Below are positions 17,087 through 25,843 of a DNA stretch of 64,000 nucleotides, one piece after another (the first letter of the stretch is position 1; each line of letters opens with the position of its first letter). The notes under the pieces were generated by a model that made no database searches, was not told the origin of the DNA, and was given only the letters and a program-made list of their open reading frames with translations. The translations under genes and the position numbers were made by a program. The stretch lies in the NCBI RefSeq assembly GCF_003725795.1, contig NZ_RBEE01000023.1, forward strand, positions 62,001-126,000, in the 5' to 3' direction. The stretch is from Pedobacter jejuensis. Its GTDB lineage: Bacteria > Bacteroidota > Bacteroidia > Sphingobacteriales > Sphingobacteriaceae.

Positions 17087-18142
17087 TTAGGTAGGGGTAT
17101 TGATTTTCTCTTCTGCCAAAGCTTTGTCTTCTTGCGTAGCTTCTGGAACGTGATTTAACTCCTCAGCCTCTGGATTGAATTGTAAATTAACCCACATTGG
17201 AAAATGATCGGAACCGCAACTTTTTAATCTTTTAATCGAACTTAATGAGAAATCAGGCGAGCAGAAAATATGATCGAGTGGGAAGCGAAGGAAAAAATAC
17301 TTCGCATTGAAGCTGTTGAAAAAGCCTCTTCCTCTTCGCGGGTCTAGCAAACCACTTATTTTGCCGAAAAGTTCGGTTGTGTAACTCCATGCTACATCAT
17401 TTAAATCGCCCATAACCACCACAGGTAAATCACATTTCTTGGCTTTTTCGGCCACTAATAATATTTCTTTATCTCGCTCGGTAGAACGTGGATTTTCTTG
17501 TGGTACAGGTGGTTGCGGATGCAGGCAAAACAATTTAACGGTCTGTCCAGAAGATAATTTAACATCTGTTTCTATTGATGGAATATCTTCCTCCACCAAA
17601 AATTTAACTTCGCCATTTAGTTCAAGCTTAGAATACAATAACATCCCATAGGTATTTTCTAACGGAACTTTTATCTGGTAGGGATATTCTTTTTCTAAAA
17701 CATCCATTTGGGTTTGCCACCATTTATTGGTTTCTACCATTAAAATAACATCTGGCTTACATTTTTCTATCAAGCCATAATATGTTGCAGATTGCCTGTT
17801 TTCTTGGTAAACGTTTGCAATTAAAAGCTTTAAATTGTTTGTGTTATTAGCAAGTTTACTACTAACAATTTGCTTTTTGCCAAAAATGGTAAAAGGAAAG
17901 ATTAAATAGAAAAGATAAATCAGATTAACCGAAAGTGCGGCTAATACCACAATATCAATAGGTTTGTTTGAATCAAGAAATATTACTAAACTGATTATCA
18001 GTATTAGGTTCAATACTAATTTTTGGATTCTAGGGTATTCAAAAACTCTAAAAATCCAAAAATTATGTCTAATAAAAGGTATTATGGTAGAGCATATTAA
18101 AAATATACCCAGGTAATTCAAAATATCGTGCGTTAGTTCCAA
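17087..18142 (-). CDS. membrane-anchored endonuclease/exonuclease/phosphatase (EEP) family protein
   Basis: 351 residues: about three N-terminal membrane helices (8-25, 42-60, 66-88) followed by an EEP domain. Catalytic-type motifs are visible: NVYQEN, MVETNKWW, HPQPP, MGDLNDVAWS, PLDHIF and GSDHFP. EEP proteins cleave phosphodiester or phosphoester bonds in nucleic acids, lipids or inositol phosphates; the domain here should face the periplasm. Homologues of this plan (three helices plus EEP) are common in Bacteroidota and of unknown substrate. Only 17 bases after the AI-2E transporter gene, so probably co-transcribed. Confidence 0.85.
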   Translation of the reverse strand: MELTHDILNYLGIFLICSTIIPFIRHNFWIFRVFEYPRIQKLVLNLILIISLVIFLDSNKPIDIVVLAALSVNLIYLFYLIFPFTIFGKKQIVSSKLANNTNNLKLLIANVYQENRQSATYYGLIEKCKPDVILMVETNKWWQTQMDVLEKEYPYQIKVPLENTYGMLLYSKLELNGEVKFLVEEDIPSIETDVKLSSGQTVKLFCLHPQPPVPQENPRSTERDKEILLVAEKAKKCDLPVVVMGDLNDVAWSYTTELFGKISGLLDPRRGRGFFNSFNAKYFFLRFPLDHIFCSPDFSLSSIKRLKSCGSDHFPMWVNLQFNPEAEELNHVPEATQEDKALAEEKINTPT

Positions 18143-18159
18143 TTGTTTAAAGTAGTTTA

Positions 18160-19257
18160 TTAAGCTTTTTCATTGAGTGCAGGCTTTCTTCTTCTGATGC
18201 GTTTAATTTGCCCCATATGTTCCGTTGGGATGGTATCGCCTAATAATTTACCCCAAGGTTTTAGTCCTTCAATTCTATCAAAAATTATTTTTAATACGGC
18301 AATAAATGGAATCGATAAAAACATACCCGGAACACCCCAAAGTGCTGCACCTAATAATACAATTATAATAGAAATTAAAGCATTTATCTGCACTTTAGAT
18401 GATACAATTTTTGGTACAAGAAAATTGTTATCGATAAATTGTATTAATGCATACGCTCCAATAATGAGTAATTGGGTTGTAAAACCATCAGTTGTTAATG
18501 TTGCCATTAACACAGGAAGAAGTATGGCAATGATACCGCCAATGTATGGCAACAAGTTTAGTATGGCCCCAATAACACCGATTAATATCGCGTTTTGTAC
18601 ACCTAAAATAAGCAGAGCACAAGAATTCATTACAGCAACAATTGAAGTTTCTATTAGTAAACCAATAATATAGCTTTGAATTGCAGCCTTGGTTTCTGAA
18701 AGAATGTCGCCAACCTTTTTTTGATTCTCCTCTGAAAAAACCTCATAAAGAAAATTCAGAATTAAGGTTTTATAGAACATAATTAAGAAGGTATAAACCG
18801 GAATTAAAAAAATCACGCTCAAAATACCCAATACACCACTTAGCGTTTGGCCGATAACCGCTTTACTACCTTTAGCTGCATCGTTAAGCATTTCTACCTG
18901 CTTCTGTGCTGAAATACCAAAAGTTTGCTGAAGCCATTGTTGCGCAATATTTAAAATCTCTGCAAATTTTTGCTTCATTGCATCGAGGTTATCAAAAAAG
19001 TGTGCAATTTGAGAAGAAAGGAAATACATCAATCCACTCAGAATTAATACCGCAATAATCATGGTGATAAGAATGCTCAAAACCTTTGGCATTTTTCTTT
19101 CCAAGCGGTTTGATAACGGATTTAGCAATATTGCAATCAATGTTGCAAAGGCAAGCGGAACCAGAACATCCCGAAGAATATTTAGAATAAATACAGTTAT
19201 CACTAAACCTAAAAGTATTATCGGCGCTTTAATGTAGAATGGAAAGTTTTTAACCAT
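18160..19257 (-). CDS. AI-2E family transporter (PerM/YdiK-like)
   Basis: 365 residues with about seven to eight hydrophobic segments, including paired N-terminal helices (PIILLGLVITVFILNILRD; FATLIAILLNPL) and the family-typical C-terminal region (LPYIGGIIAILLPVLMA, then FIDNNFLVPKIVSSKVQINAL and GVPGMFLSIPFIAVLKI). The family covers the proposed AI-2 exporter and sodium/proton antiporters; substrate cannot be read from sequence. The C-terminus is a basic cytosolic tail. First gene of a likely operon with the EEP protein. Confidence 0.9.
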   Translation of the reverse strand: MVKNFPFYIKAPIILLGLVITVFILNILRDVLVPLAFATLIAILLNPLSNRLERKMPKVLSILITMIIAVLILSGLMYFLSSQIAHFFDNLDAMKQKFAEILNIAQQWLQQTFGISAQKQVEMLNDAAKGSKAVIGQTLSGVLGILSVIFLIPVYTFLIMFYKTLILNFLYEVFSEENQKKVGDILSETKAAIQSYIIGLLIETSIVAVMNSCALLILGVQNAILIGVIGAILNLLPYIGGIIAILLPVLMATLTTDGFTTQLLIIGAYALIQFIDNNFLVPKIVSSKVQINALISIIIVLLGAALWGVPGMFLSIPFIAVLKIIFDRIEGLKPWGKLLGDTIPTEHMGQIKRIRRRKPALNEKA

Positions 19258-19312
19258 AATTTTTTTGAATAAGTAGGCTTAACAATAAATATCGTTAAAA
19301 GTTTATGATATC

Positions 19313-19368
19313 AAATCAAATAGATTTGCAATTAACAAATCAAATAGATTTGCAATTAACAAATCAAT
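19313..19368. repeat. 24-bp tandem repeat, two full copies plus a partial
   Basis: The unit AAATCAAATAGATTTGCAAT plus TAAC occurs at 19313-19336 and 19337-19360, identically, and a third copy starts (AAATCAAT) before diverging. It lies upstream of the AI-2E gene (start at 19257) and could affect its promoter. Each unit contains the palindromic core CAAATAGATTTG. Confidence 0.85.
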
Positions 19369-19499
19369 AAGATACATTTATCACTCAGAAAAACGTAATA
19401 GAGGATAGCTTGCTATCGTATTAAGCGACTTTTTCTTTAACCTTTTTTTATAATGTGTTAGGGAGAATTATAAGCGTAACTAATACATCTCTTTATTCG

Positions 19500-19621
19500 T
19501 TAATCTTATTTAAAATTGTGGACTACCGGAATCGTAGTAATTTATAAGCTTTATGCAGATAATTACTATGTACCTTAACCCCACGCCATTTAGCCTATCG
19601 TGTTTAACGATAGGCTTTTTT
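19500..19621 (+). ncRNA. candidate small RNA or leader ending at a strong terminator
   Basis: No ORF of note lies on the plus strand between 19258 and 19732, yet the segment ends in a textbook terminator (19592-19621). Upstream, TAGTAATT (about 19534) pairs with AATTACTA (about 19561), giving a second stem-loop. The left boundary is not defined; the nearest -7-like word is TAAAATTG near 19511. It could be a small RNA or an attenuated leader of the 19733 gene, 111 bases further on. Confidence 0.4.
19592..19621 (+). terminator. Rho-independent terminator
   Basis: Perfect 9-bp stem AGCCTATCG/CGATAGGCT (19592-19600 and 19608-19616), 7-base loop, followed by five to six T. Orientation is plus strand only. 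No protein gene precedes it on that strand. Confidence 0.85.
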
Positions 19622-19732
19622 GATTGTTGAAAGTTATGACTTTTGTCAAGGTGTATTTTTTAACAATCGATAAGCTGCTATTTTCTTAAAAAAACTTTGT
19701 TACTACTTTTATCGTATCTAAAGTTCTCAAAC

Positions 19733-19999
19733 ATGGAAGCAATAATCGAAAAGCAGAAAATAAGATCCTTTTTAAGAAAAATGGATTTAGAGTGGCCTGG
19801 TAAAATCGAGCGTGTAAGCTTCAAGTCAGAGGATTTGGTGTTTGTTCATTTGCAGGACGACACTCCACCTGTAGAATTTGCAGAAAGTTTAATTCCTAAA
19901 GTAAACGTTTTTGTAGATTTTTCTGCACCATTAAAAATTTGCTTTTTAAATGATGATGGTGAGGGTAGTAGCAGCATGGTTTTCAACTGGGTAGCGTAA
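19733..19999 (+). CDS. hypothetical protein, 88 aa
   Basis: Starting at the ATG at 19733 (MEAIIEKQKIRSFLRKMDLEWPGK). The frame opens 36 bases earlier, but those hydrophobic residues are unlikely. Alpha/beta soluble protein; no domain recognised. Stands just upstream of ldhA on the same strand, 105 bases apart. Confidence 0.6.
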   Translation: MEAIIEKQKIRSFLRKMDLEWPGKIERVSFKSEDLVFVHLQDDTPPVEFAESLIPKVNVFVDFSAPLKICFLNDDGEGSSSMVFNWVA

Positions 20000-20104
20000 T
20001 TCCTTTATCCAATTCAGGTTTTATTTATCATTAACTTTACACCATTGTTTTAATTGGTTTCTCTGTAGATTAATATAACTACTTTGTAAGAAATCTCATT
20101 CCTT

Positions 20105-21091
20105 ATGAAAATTGCTGTATTTAGTACCTGTTCCTATGATAAAGAATATTTGGAACTGTTAAACACTGGTCACGAACTTACTTTTTACACCGAATCTCTT
20201 AATACGCAAAATGCATTACTAACAAAAGGTTTTGAAGCGGTATGCATTTTTGTAAATGATAAGGCAGATGCTGCAATGATGCCTTTGCTTGCTGATAACG
20301 GAATAAAGTTAATTCTCCTTCGATGTGCAGGTTTCAATAATGTTGATTTAGCAATGGCTGAAGAAGTTGGTATTAAGGTGCTTCGCGTTCCATCATATTC
20401 TCCCGAAGCTGTTGCCGAACATGCTATGGCAATGATACTTACCTTAAATCGTAAAACACATAAGGCATATAACCGGGTTAGAGAAGGAAACTTTTCGTTA
20501 GAAAACTTAATAGGTTTTAATTTATACGGTTGTAAAGTAGCACTAATCGGAACAGGAAATATTGGAAAAGCATTTTACAAGATATTAAAGGGATTTGGTT
20601 GCCATATTTCTGCCTTCGATCCTTTCCCTAATTCCGAACTGATTAACGACGGATTGAAATATGAAAACTTGGAAAATGTATTAAAAGATGCCGAAATTGT
20701 ATCGTTGCATTGCCCATTAACCGAGGATACTTTACACTTGATTAATACCAATACCCTTAAGCTCTTCAAAAAAGGAGCAATGCTGATTAACACCAGTAGG
20801 GGTGGTTTGATAGCCACAAGAGACGTTATTGAGGCATTAAAAAGCGGTCAGTTAGGTTACTTAGGTTTAGATGTTTATGAGCAGGAAAGTAAATTGTTTT
20901 TTAAAGATTTATCAGCCAATATTATTCAAGATGATGTGATTTCGAGATTAATATCATTCCCTAATGTCTTGGTGACATCGCATCAAGGTTTTTTTACAAA
21001 AGAAGCGATGACACAGATTGCAGAAATTACGTTTTTCAATGCCAATTCATTTGAGAATGGTGAAGTACTTGACAATGAATTGTTTAATTAG
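20105..21091 (+). CDS. ldhA: D-lactate dehydrogenase (2-hydroxyacid dehydrogenase family)
   Basis: 328 residues. Reduces pyruvate to D-lactate with NADH. Rossmann motif IGTGNIGKAF (about 150-159). Catalytic residues Arg232 (NTSRGG), Glu261 (VYEQE) and His293 (TSHQGFF) have exactly the 29- and 32-residue spacing of Arg235/Glu264/His296 in Lactobacillus D-LDH. The run LDVYEQESKLFFKDLS with the IIQDDVISRL stretch is characteristic of the fermentative LdhA subgroup, rather than formate or phosphoglycerate dehydrogenases. Cytosolic, complete, single gene. Confidence 0.9.
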   Translation: MKIAVFSTCSYDKEYLELLNTGHELTFYTESLNTQNALLTKGFEAVCIFVNDKADAAMMPLLADNGIKLILLRCAGFNNVDLAMAEEVGIKVLRVPSYSPEAVAEHAMAMILTLNRKTHKAYNRVREGNFSLENLIGFNLYGCKVALIGTGNIGKAFYKILKGFGCHISAFDPFPNSELINDGLKYENLENVLKDAEIVSLHCPLTEDTLHLINTNTLKLFKKGAMLINTSRGGLIATRDVIEALKSGQLGYLGLDVYEQESKLFFKDLSANIIQDDVISRLISFPNVLVTSHQGFFTKEAMTQIAEITFFNANSFENGEVLDNELFN

Positions 21092-21243
21092 GTGTTTTTG
21101 AAATGTTAAAAGCAATAGCTTTTAGGAATACTACCTAGCCTCATTTTAATTGTACGCCAGTTTTTGTTGACAACTTCTATTTTGTTTACAAAAATGATTA
21201 TAATGTTGTATGATTAGTAAGTATGTTTTTTAGATTTGTGTCC

Positions 21244-21474
21244 ATGGAAAAACGCAAATCTGATCTGAAAGATTTTTTAAGGAAGGTGAAAGACTTACGT
21301 GGCTTTGGAGATATGAACTCATATCAGGTAGTGAAAGATTATAAGCATCTGGCAGAAGATGAACCAGATGAAAAGTTAAATGTAATCATCGAAGATTTTT
21401 CAAATCCTCAAACTTATAAAGAAGGCAAAGATAAATTAATAAGAAAAGTTGAGCGTAAGCTTAGAGATTTATAA
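21244..21474 (+). CDS. hypothetical protein, 76 aa
   Basis: Highly charged helical protein (MEKRKSDLKDFLRKVKDLRG, then KDKLIRKVERKLRDL). The ATG at 21244 is chosen over an upstream hydrophobic extension (21223). No domain recognised. Confidence 0.55.
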   Translation: MEKRKSDLKDFLRKVKDLRGFGDMNSYQVVKDYKHLAEDEPDEKLNVIIEDFSNPQTYKEGKDKLIRKVERKLRDL

Positions 21475-21535
21475 CATTTTTATCACCTCATTCTAAAATT
21501 ATTTAAGCGTTTTCCCAATAGACTTATTATCACTT

Positions 21536-22063
21536 TTATTTTAAGTCTTTAGCTAAATCATACTGCAATTCTCTAAATTGTGCCACGTTTGAAATCGTGG
21601 TTTTTTCTATTTTATTCCATAAGGTTCCATCATTTTTATAAATTTCCACAATTGATGGATAGTTTTGAACGGCGCTATTTGCTTTGCTTTTAACGCTTGG
21701 GGATTGGAACAAAGCATAAATTTTAAAGTATTTATCGCCAATCGTGTGGTTCATAATACCAGTTAGCAATGTTTTTGTTATCAATGCTTTTTGTTCTTTG
21801 GTTTTTCCCTTAAATTTTGAATTCCAAAGGACCGGCGATTTCGGTACACAGATTATTTTTGCTGTCCCTGTTTGTGCATCAGAATAAATAAACATTGGCA
21901 CATTACTGATCAACTTTTCATCACTTTTAGAATGTAAAAAGCCAAGCCATGATGCTGTAATATGATTTGGGTTACTGAATAAATCCTTATCATTTAATAC
22001 AATTGCTTTAGGATTTATAAGAGCAAGCAACGTTAAACTTATAGATAAAATTGGGACGTTCAT
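21536..22063 (-). CDS. hypothetical exported protein, 175 aa
   Basis: Hydrophobic N-terminus (MNVPILSISLTLLALINPKA) suggests export, followed by a soluble alpha/beta domain with IYSDAQTGTAKIICVPKSPV and ends in a helical DLAKDLK. No recognised family. Upstream gap to the ABC transporter is 249 bases with nothing visible. Confidence 0.6.
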   Translation of the reverse strand: MNVPILSISLTLLALINPKAIVLNDKDLFSNPNHITASWLGFLHSKSDEKLISNVPMFIYSDAQTGTAKIICVPKSPVLWNSKFKGKTKEQKALITKTLLTGIMNHTIGDKYFKIYALFQSPSVKSKANSAVQNYPSIVEIYKNDGTLWNKIEKTTISNVAQFRELQYDLAKDLK

Positions 22064-22312
22064 TCGGTTAGATATTCAAATCAGGCTGCAATATATGGCA
22101 CATAAACCCATTATGTCCGTTTAGAAATTCATTATGACATTGCTTAAAGTATCGAGTAGGATTTGTCAGTTTCCATGCATCTCAACCTATACATAGAATA
22201 TATTTTATTTTTGGTTGTACGCGTATCCGTAATTCAGATGGAAAAATACACTATGAAATACAAGCATGTAAACTAAGTTTTAGTTAATATTTAAAATCAC
22301 TTTGTTGATTTA

Positions 22313-24145
22313 TTATTGATAGCCTTTTGCCTGCAAGTTAAATAGTTCAGCATATCTTCCATTTTTATCAAGCAATTCTTCGTGGCTACCGGTTTCTAAT
22401 ACAGTTCCTTTATCTAGAACCAATATTCTGTCGGCTAGCCTTGCTGTAGAAAAGCGATGCGATATTAAAACAGCCGATTTACCATGGGTAAGTTCAGCAA
22501 AGCGCTGAAAAACTTCATATTCTGCTCTTGCATCTAATGCTGATGTTGGCTCATCTAAAATAAGTACTTGAGCATCTTTCATATATGCTCTTGCCAAAGC
22601 AACTTTTTGCCACTCACCACCAGAAAGTTCAATGCCATCATTAAATTTTCTTCCTAGCCATTGGTCGTAACCCAAAGGAAGTTTCTTGGCAAGCAAATCT
22701 GCTAAACTCTCTGTCGCCGCTTTTTCAATTAAGTTTTTATTATCAATTTCTTCGATGTTTCCAACGGCAATGTTTTGAGAGAATGTCATTTGATAGCGGA
22801 TATAATCCTGAAAAAGGATACCAAGATTTTTCCTTAACTCATCTAAATCATAATTTTTTAAATCCTGCCCATCCAATAAAATTCTACCTTCTGATGGGTC
22901 GTACAATCTGGCAAGTAATTTAACAAGTGTGGTTTTACCTGCTCCGTTTTCTCCAACAAGTGCTAATTTTTCTCCAGGTTTTAAGTCAAAATTTAAGTCA
23001 CGACAGGCGTAATTCTCACTATTGTGGTACTTAAATCCAACGGCTTCAAATATAAAACCTGTTTTTATAGGATTTGGAAAGGGTAAGGGGTTTTTAGGTT
23101 TGGTAATTTTTGGTTGTATATCGAAAAATTCTATAAAATCGTTCAGGTAAATTGCGCCTTGTGATACCAACGTAAATCGTGATAATGTCGTTTCCATCAA
23201 ACTACTTAACTGCCTGAAAGAGCCAGCTAAAAAAGTAAGACTACCAACCGATGCATTTCCATTTATGGTTTGATAAATGATAAAACCGTAAGCAGCATAG
23301 TAACCAATTGTGCCAAGGACAGAAAAAAATGTTCCCCAACCAGAGCGATTTAGCGCCAGCTTGCTGTTATCGGCATAAAATTTATCTGATAAAGTTTTAA
23401 ATCTTTTGATGATGAAATCTGCCAAACCAAATATTTTTACCTCTTTAGCAGTTTCGTCGCTCGCACCTAAATAACGGATGTAATCGAGTTCTCTTCTTTC
23501 AGGTGTTTGACTTCTGGAAAGCGCATAGTTTTTACTGTTAAAATAAGATTCGCCAAGAAATGAAGGAATTATTGCGATTAAAAGCAATAGAATAAGCCAT
23601 GGGTTAAAAGCGATTAATCCGGTTAATAGAAAAGCCATCGAAATAAAATCCTGAATTTGGCTCATCACTTGCGATAGCAACACAGTTCGCCCAACTGTTT
23701 GCTGCCTTGCTCTTTCCAGCTTATCGTAAAAAACAGAATCTTCAAATTGATCGAGGTCTAATGTAGCTGCATGACGCATAATACGCATTGATGTGTAATT
23801 AGAAAACTGATCACCCAACAAACTATCGGTTAGATTTATCATTCTATTTAACCCATCTGTTAAAACTGCTAAGCCAAATTCAATGGCGACCAATTCCCAA
23901 AGTTTGCTCGTATCTGCAGTGTGGTTTGCATTTAGTGCAATTACATTATCGATAATTAACTTGCCGGTGTAAAGCAAAGCCACAGGCATTGCCGATCGCA
24001 AAATGCGTAAGCCAAAGCTAATAAGCGTTTTCTTCGGGCTGCTTTTCCAAACTAATTTAAAAAATACCGGTAAGTTTTTAAGTGATGAGAACCGTTGCCG
24101 AAAGGTTATATTTTGGAGTGGTATGGTATTTCTATTTTTAGCCAT
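22313..24145 (-). CDS. ABC transporter, fused permease and ATPase
   Basis: 610 residues. N-terminal type-1 exporter membrane domain (about 40-330, six helices) fused to an ATPase: Walker A GENGAGKTT (about 398-406), signature LSGGEWQK, Walker B VLILDEPTSALD and the switch His in LISHRFS. Works as a homodimer or heterodimer half-transporter exporting a small lipophilic substrate or peptide; substrate unknown. Unlike the exporter at 8159, this protein carries its ATPase. Monocistronic on the minus strand. Confidence 0.9.
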   Translation of the reverse strand: MAKNRNTIPLQNITFRQRFSSLKNLPVFFKLVWKSSPKKTLISFGLRILRSAMPVALLYTGKLIIDNVIALNANHTADTSKLWELVAIEFGLAVLTDGLNRMINLTDSLLGDQFSNYTSMRIMRHAATLDLDQFEDSVFYDKLERARQQTVGRTVLLSQVMSQIQDFISMAFLLTGLIAFNPWLILLLLIAIIPSFLGESYFNSKNYALSRSQTPERRELDYIRYLGASDETAKEVKIFGLADFIIKRFKTLSDKFYADNSKLALNRSGWGTFFSVLGTIGYYAAYGFIIYQTINGNASVGSLTFLAGSFRQLSSLMETTLSRFTLVSQGAIYLNDFIEFFDIQPKITKPKNPLPFPNPIKTGFIFEAVGFKYHNSENYACRDLNFDLKPGEKLALVGENGAGKTTLVKLLARLYDPSEGRILLDGQDLKNYDLDELRKNLGILFQDYIRYQMTFSQNIAVGNIEEIDNKNLIEKAATESLADLLAKKLPLGYDQWLGRKFNDGIELSGGEWQKVALARAYMKDAQVLILDEPTSALDARAEYEVFQRFAELTHGKSAVLISHRFSTARLADRILVLDKGTVLETGSHEELLDKNGRYAELFNLQAKGYQ

Positions 24146-24229
24146 TAATATTTGTGATGCGCAATTTAATGCAATCCTGATGTAGGTTTACAATGGAATT
24201 TAAAAAAGGCTTTATTTTGAAGCTACAAT

Positions 24230-24829
24230 CTATAACGCAACATGCTGCAAGATTGCGGTTACGCTCAGCGATGTTATTTTAACGGTATGAGATTTATGTA
24301 GTGGTATAGACATATAATCTCCAGGGCCCATACTAAAATCTGAGTTATCAATAGTACAAATGCAGCTACCTTCGAGAATTAAAAAGCTTTCCAACTCGTT
24401 TTCGTGGATTTCTTTTTTGATGTCTATTTCTGAAACAACAAGCATTTGCATAACCTTTTCATTTCCTGTTAGCAGGTGTGTGAATGTTCCATCAACTCCA
24501 TTTATTGGAATCAGATTTTCCACAAGGTTAAACCAGTCTTGATAATTAGCATTTTCATCAATTAAAGGAAGGTTACTGATATTTAATTCACCCGTAGAAC
24601 TTAGTTGATGAAATAAATTCTGCAATTTTAACTCCGTATTAATGCTTACCGGAACAGAATGTTGCAGGGCATGTTGCTCAAAAAACAACTCAATTTTATT
24701 TATCTCATCGTTAACTTCCGAAGAATTTAAACGTAAATTTTCTATTTGAGCAAGTTCATCACCTTCCAAAAGATTTAGTACATAAAGTTCTAATAACCCA
24801 CTTTCAATAATATCTACAACTGCTTTCAA
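24230..24829 (-). CDS. ChrR-like cupin-domain protein
   Basis: 199 residues. C-terminal cupin (ILEGSCICTIDNSDFSMGPGDYMSIPLHKSHTV, about 150-185), N-terminal helical part (IESGLLELYVLNLLEGDE) recalling the zinc anti-sigma/ASD domain of ChrR, but without its His/Cys metal set, so this resemblance is weak. ChrR-like proteins usually neighbour an ECF sigma factor; none is visible here. Possibly a sensor or anti-sigma-like regulator; function otherwise unknown. Confidence 0.65.
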   Translation of the reverse strand: MKAVVDIIESGLLELYVLNLLEGDELAQIENLRLNSSEVNDEINKIELFFEQHALQHSVPVSINTELKLQNLFHQLSSTGELNISNLPLIDENANYQDWFNLVENLIPINGVDGTFTHLLTGNEKVMQMLVVSEIDIKKEIHENELESFLILEGSCICTIDNSDFSMGPGDYMSIPLHKSHTVKITSLSVTAILQHVAL

Positions 24830-24959
24830 TAGTTTTATGTTAATCTTTTCTTAGATATCACATCTCAATTAGATATCTATTTACTTCTACAATTACCTGT
24901 ACGCGAATATATTCATTTATTTTTATTCGAGATCGTTTGTTTAAAAATGATTGTACTTA

Positions 24960-25160
24960 TTAGGGTTTTTTTCTTGATTTTTTTTGATCGGCGGTTTCTC
25001 CAGTAAGTAAAGCTGCTAGAAGCTCAAATTTCTCTGGATTTTGATTATACTCTTCTTCAATAGTGTGCCATTTTTGAAGTTCCACTTTAGCATTTTCTAC
25101 TTCTGCTTTTAAAAATTCTATCTTGTTTTGCAATAATTTGCTGATGTTTTGATTTGCCAT
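24960..25160 (-). CDS. small coiled-coil hypothetical protein, 66 aa
   Basis: MANQNISKLLQNKIEFLKAEVENAKVELQK... forms a heptad-like coiled coil (about 5-40), ending in a basic KKSRKKP tail. No family recognised. Confidence 0.5.
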   Translation of the reverse strand: MANQNISKLLQNKIEFLKAEVENAKVELQKWHTIEEEYNQNPEKFELLAALLTGETADQKKSRKKP

Positions 25161-25438
25161 GATACAAAAGTACGGGCTTCGCTGTTTATTTATTAAGATT
25201 TATGAAACTTAAATGCTAAGTAACTCAATATCAATATAAAAACATTTATCAACTAAAATATGTTGATTCGGCTATGAAATTACATTGCGATATATCCTTC
25301 AAAATCATTTCGCTGATTATATCCATTTTCAAGGTTTGCAATCTTCATATTCACTAAAATTATTTTAAAAGGTTAAGAATTTTATTTTGCTAAATAGCAG
25401 TCGGTTATCAGCATATTGGCAAATTTACCTTCTAAATA
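25161..25438. other. intergenic region without visible gene
   Basis: About 280 bases up to the promoter at 25439. Only ORFs below 25 codons; no repeat or hairpin of note. Confidence 0.4.
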
Positions 25439-25469
25439 TTTGCATGCTAAAAATATTAGTATAATTTTG
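25439..25469 (+). promoter_or_regulatory. consensus Bacteroidota promoter
   Basis: TTTG at 25439-25442 and TAATTTTG at 25462-25469, 19 bases apart: a full match to the TTTG-N19-TAnnTTTG consensus of this phylum. Predicted transcript start near 25475, 54 bases before the ATG at 25529, driving the two-gene unit with the CoiA-like gene. Confidence 0.65.
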
Positions 25470-25528
25470 CCGTTGTTAGAACATAGCAATCTTTTATTTC
25501 GATGGCTAAATTAATTTGAAGATATTTT

Positions 25529-25843
25529 ATGACAGTTACGGTACTTGCCATTACAGAAACTGATTTTGTTCCCGATGTTTCACTTGCCCGAATTATGAAC
25601 GAACGCTTAAAGCGAGCGGCGGCAGAAATGCAGGATATTCATTTGGAACCAATGCTTTCTGTAGGACAACGTAAAGATGATTTAGTAGTTTACATTAGTT
25701 ATAATCCAAAATATACCATTAGGTTTCGTGTTGTTAACGATGTACCGCAAGATGTAGAAAATTTTGTAGCCACTGTATGCGGCAACTTGGGATACATAAA
25801 ATGGAAAACCAATGTTGTGAACGTTTTTAAAGGAAATGATTAG
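25529..25843 (+). CDS. hypothetical protein, 104 aa, coupled to CoiA-like gene
   Basis: Starts MTVTVLAITETDFVPDVSLA; soluble alpha/beta, no recognised domain. The stop overlaps the next start by 8 bases (ATGATTAG), so the two are probably translated together. Preceded by the consensus promoter at 25439-25469. A functional link to the nuclease-like partner is inferred from coupling only. Confidence 0.7.
   Translation: MTVTVLAITETDFVPDVSLARIMNERLKRAAAEMQDIHLEPMLSVGQRKDDLVVYISYNPKYTIRFRVVNDVPQDVENFVATVCGNLGYIKWKTNVVNVFKGND

Noticed and set aside
21107-21124. TAAAAGC/GCTTTTA small hairpin after ldhA
   Set aside because: Seven A/T-rich pairs without a T tail; could be chance.
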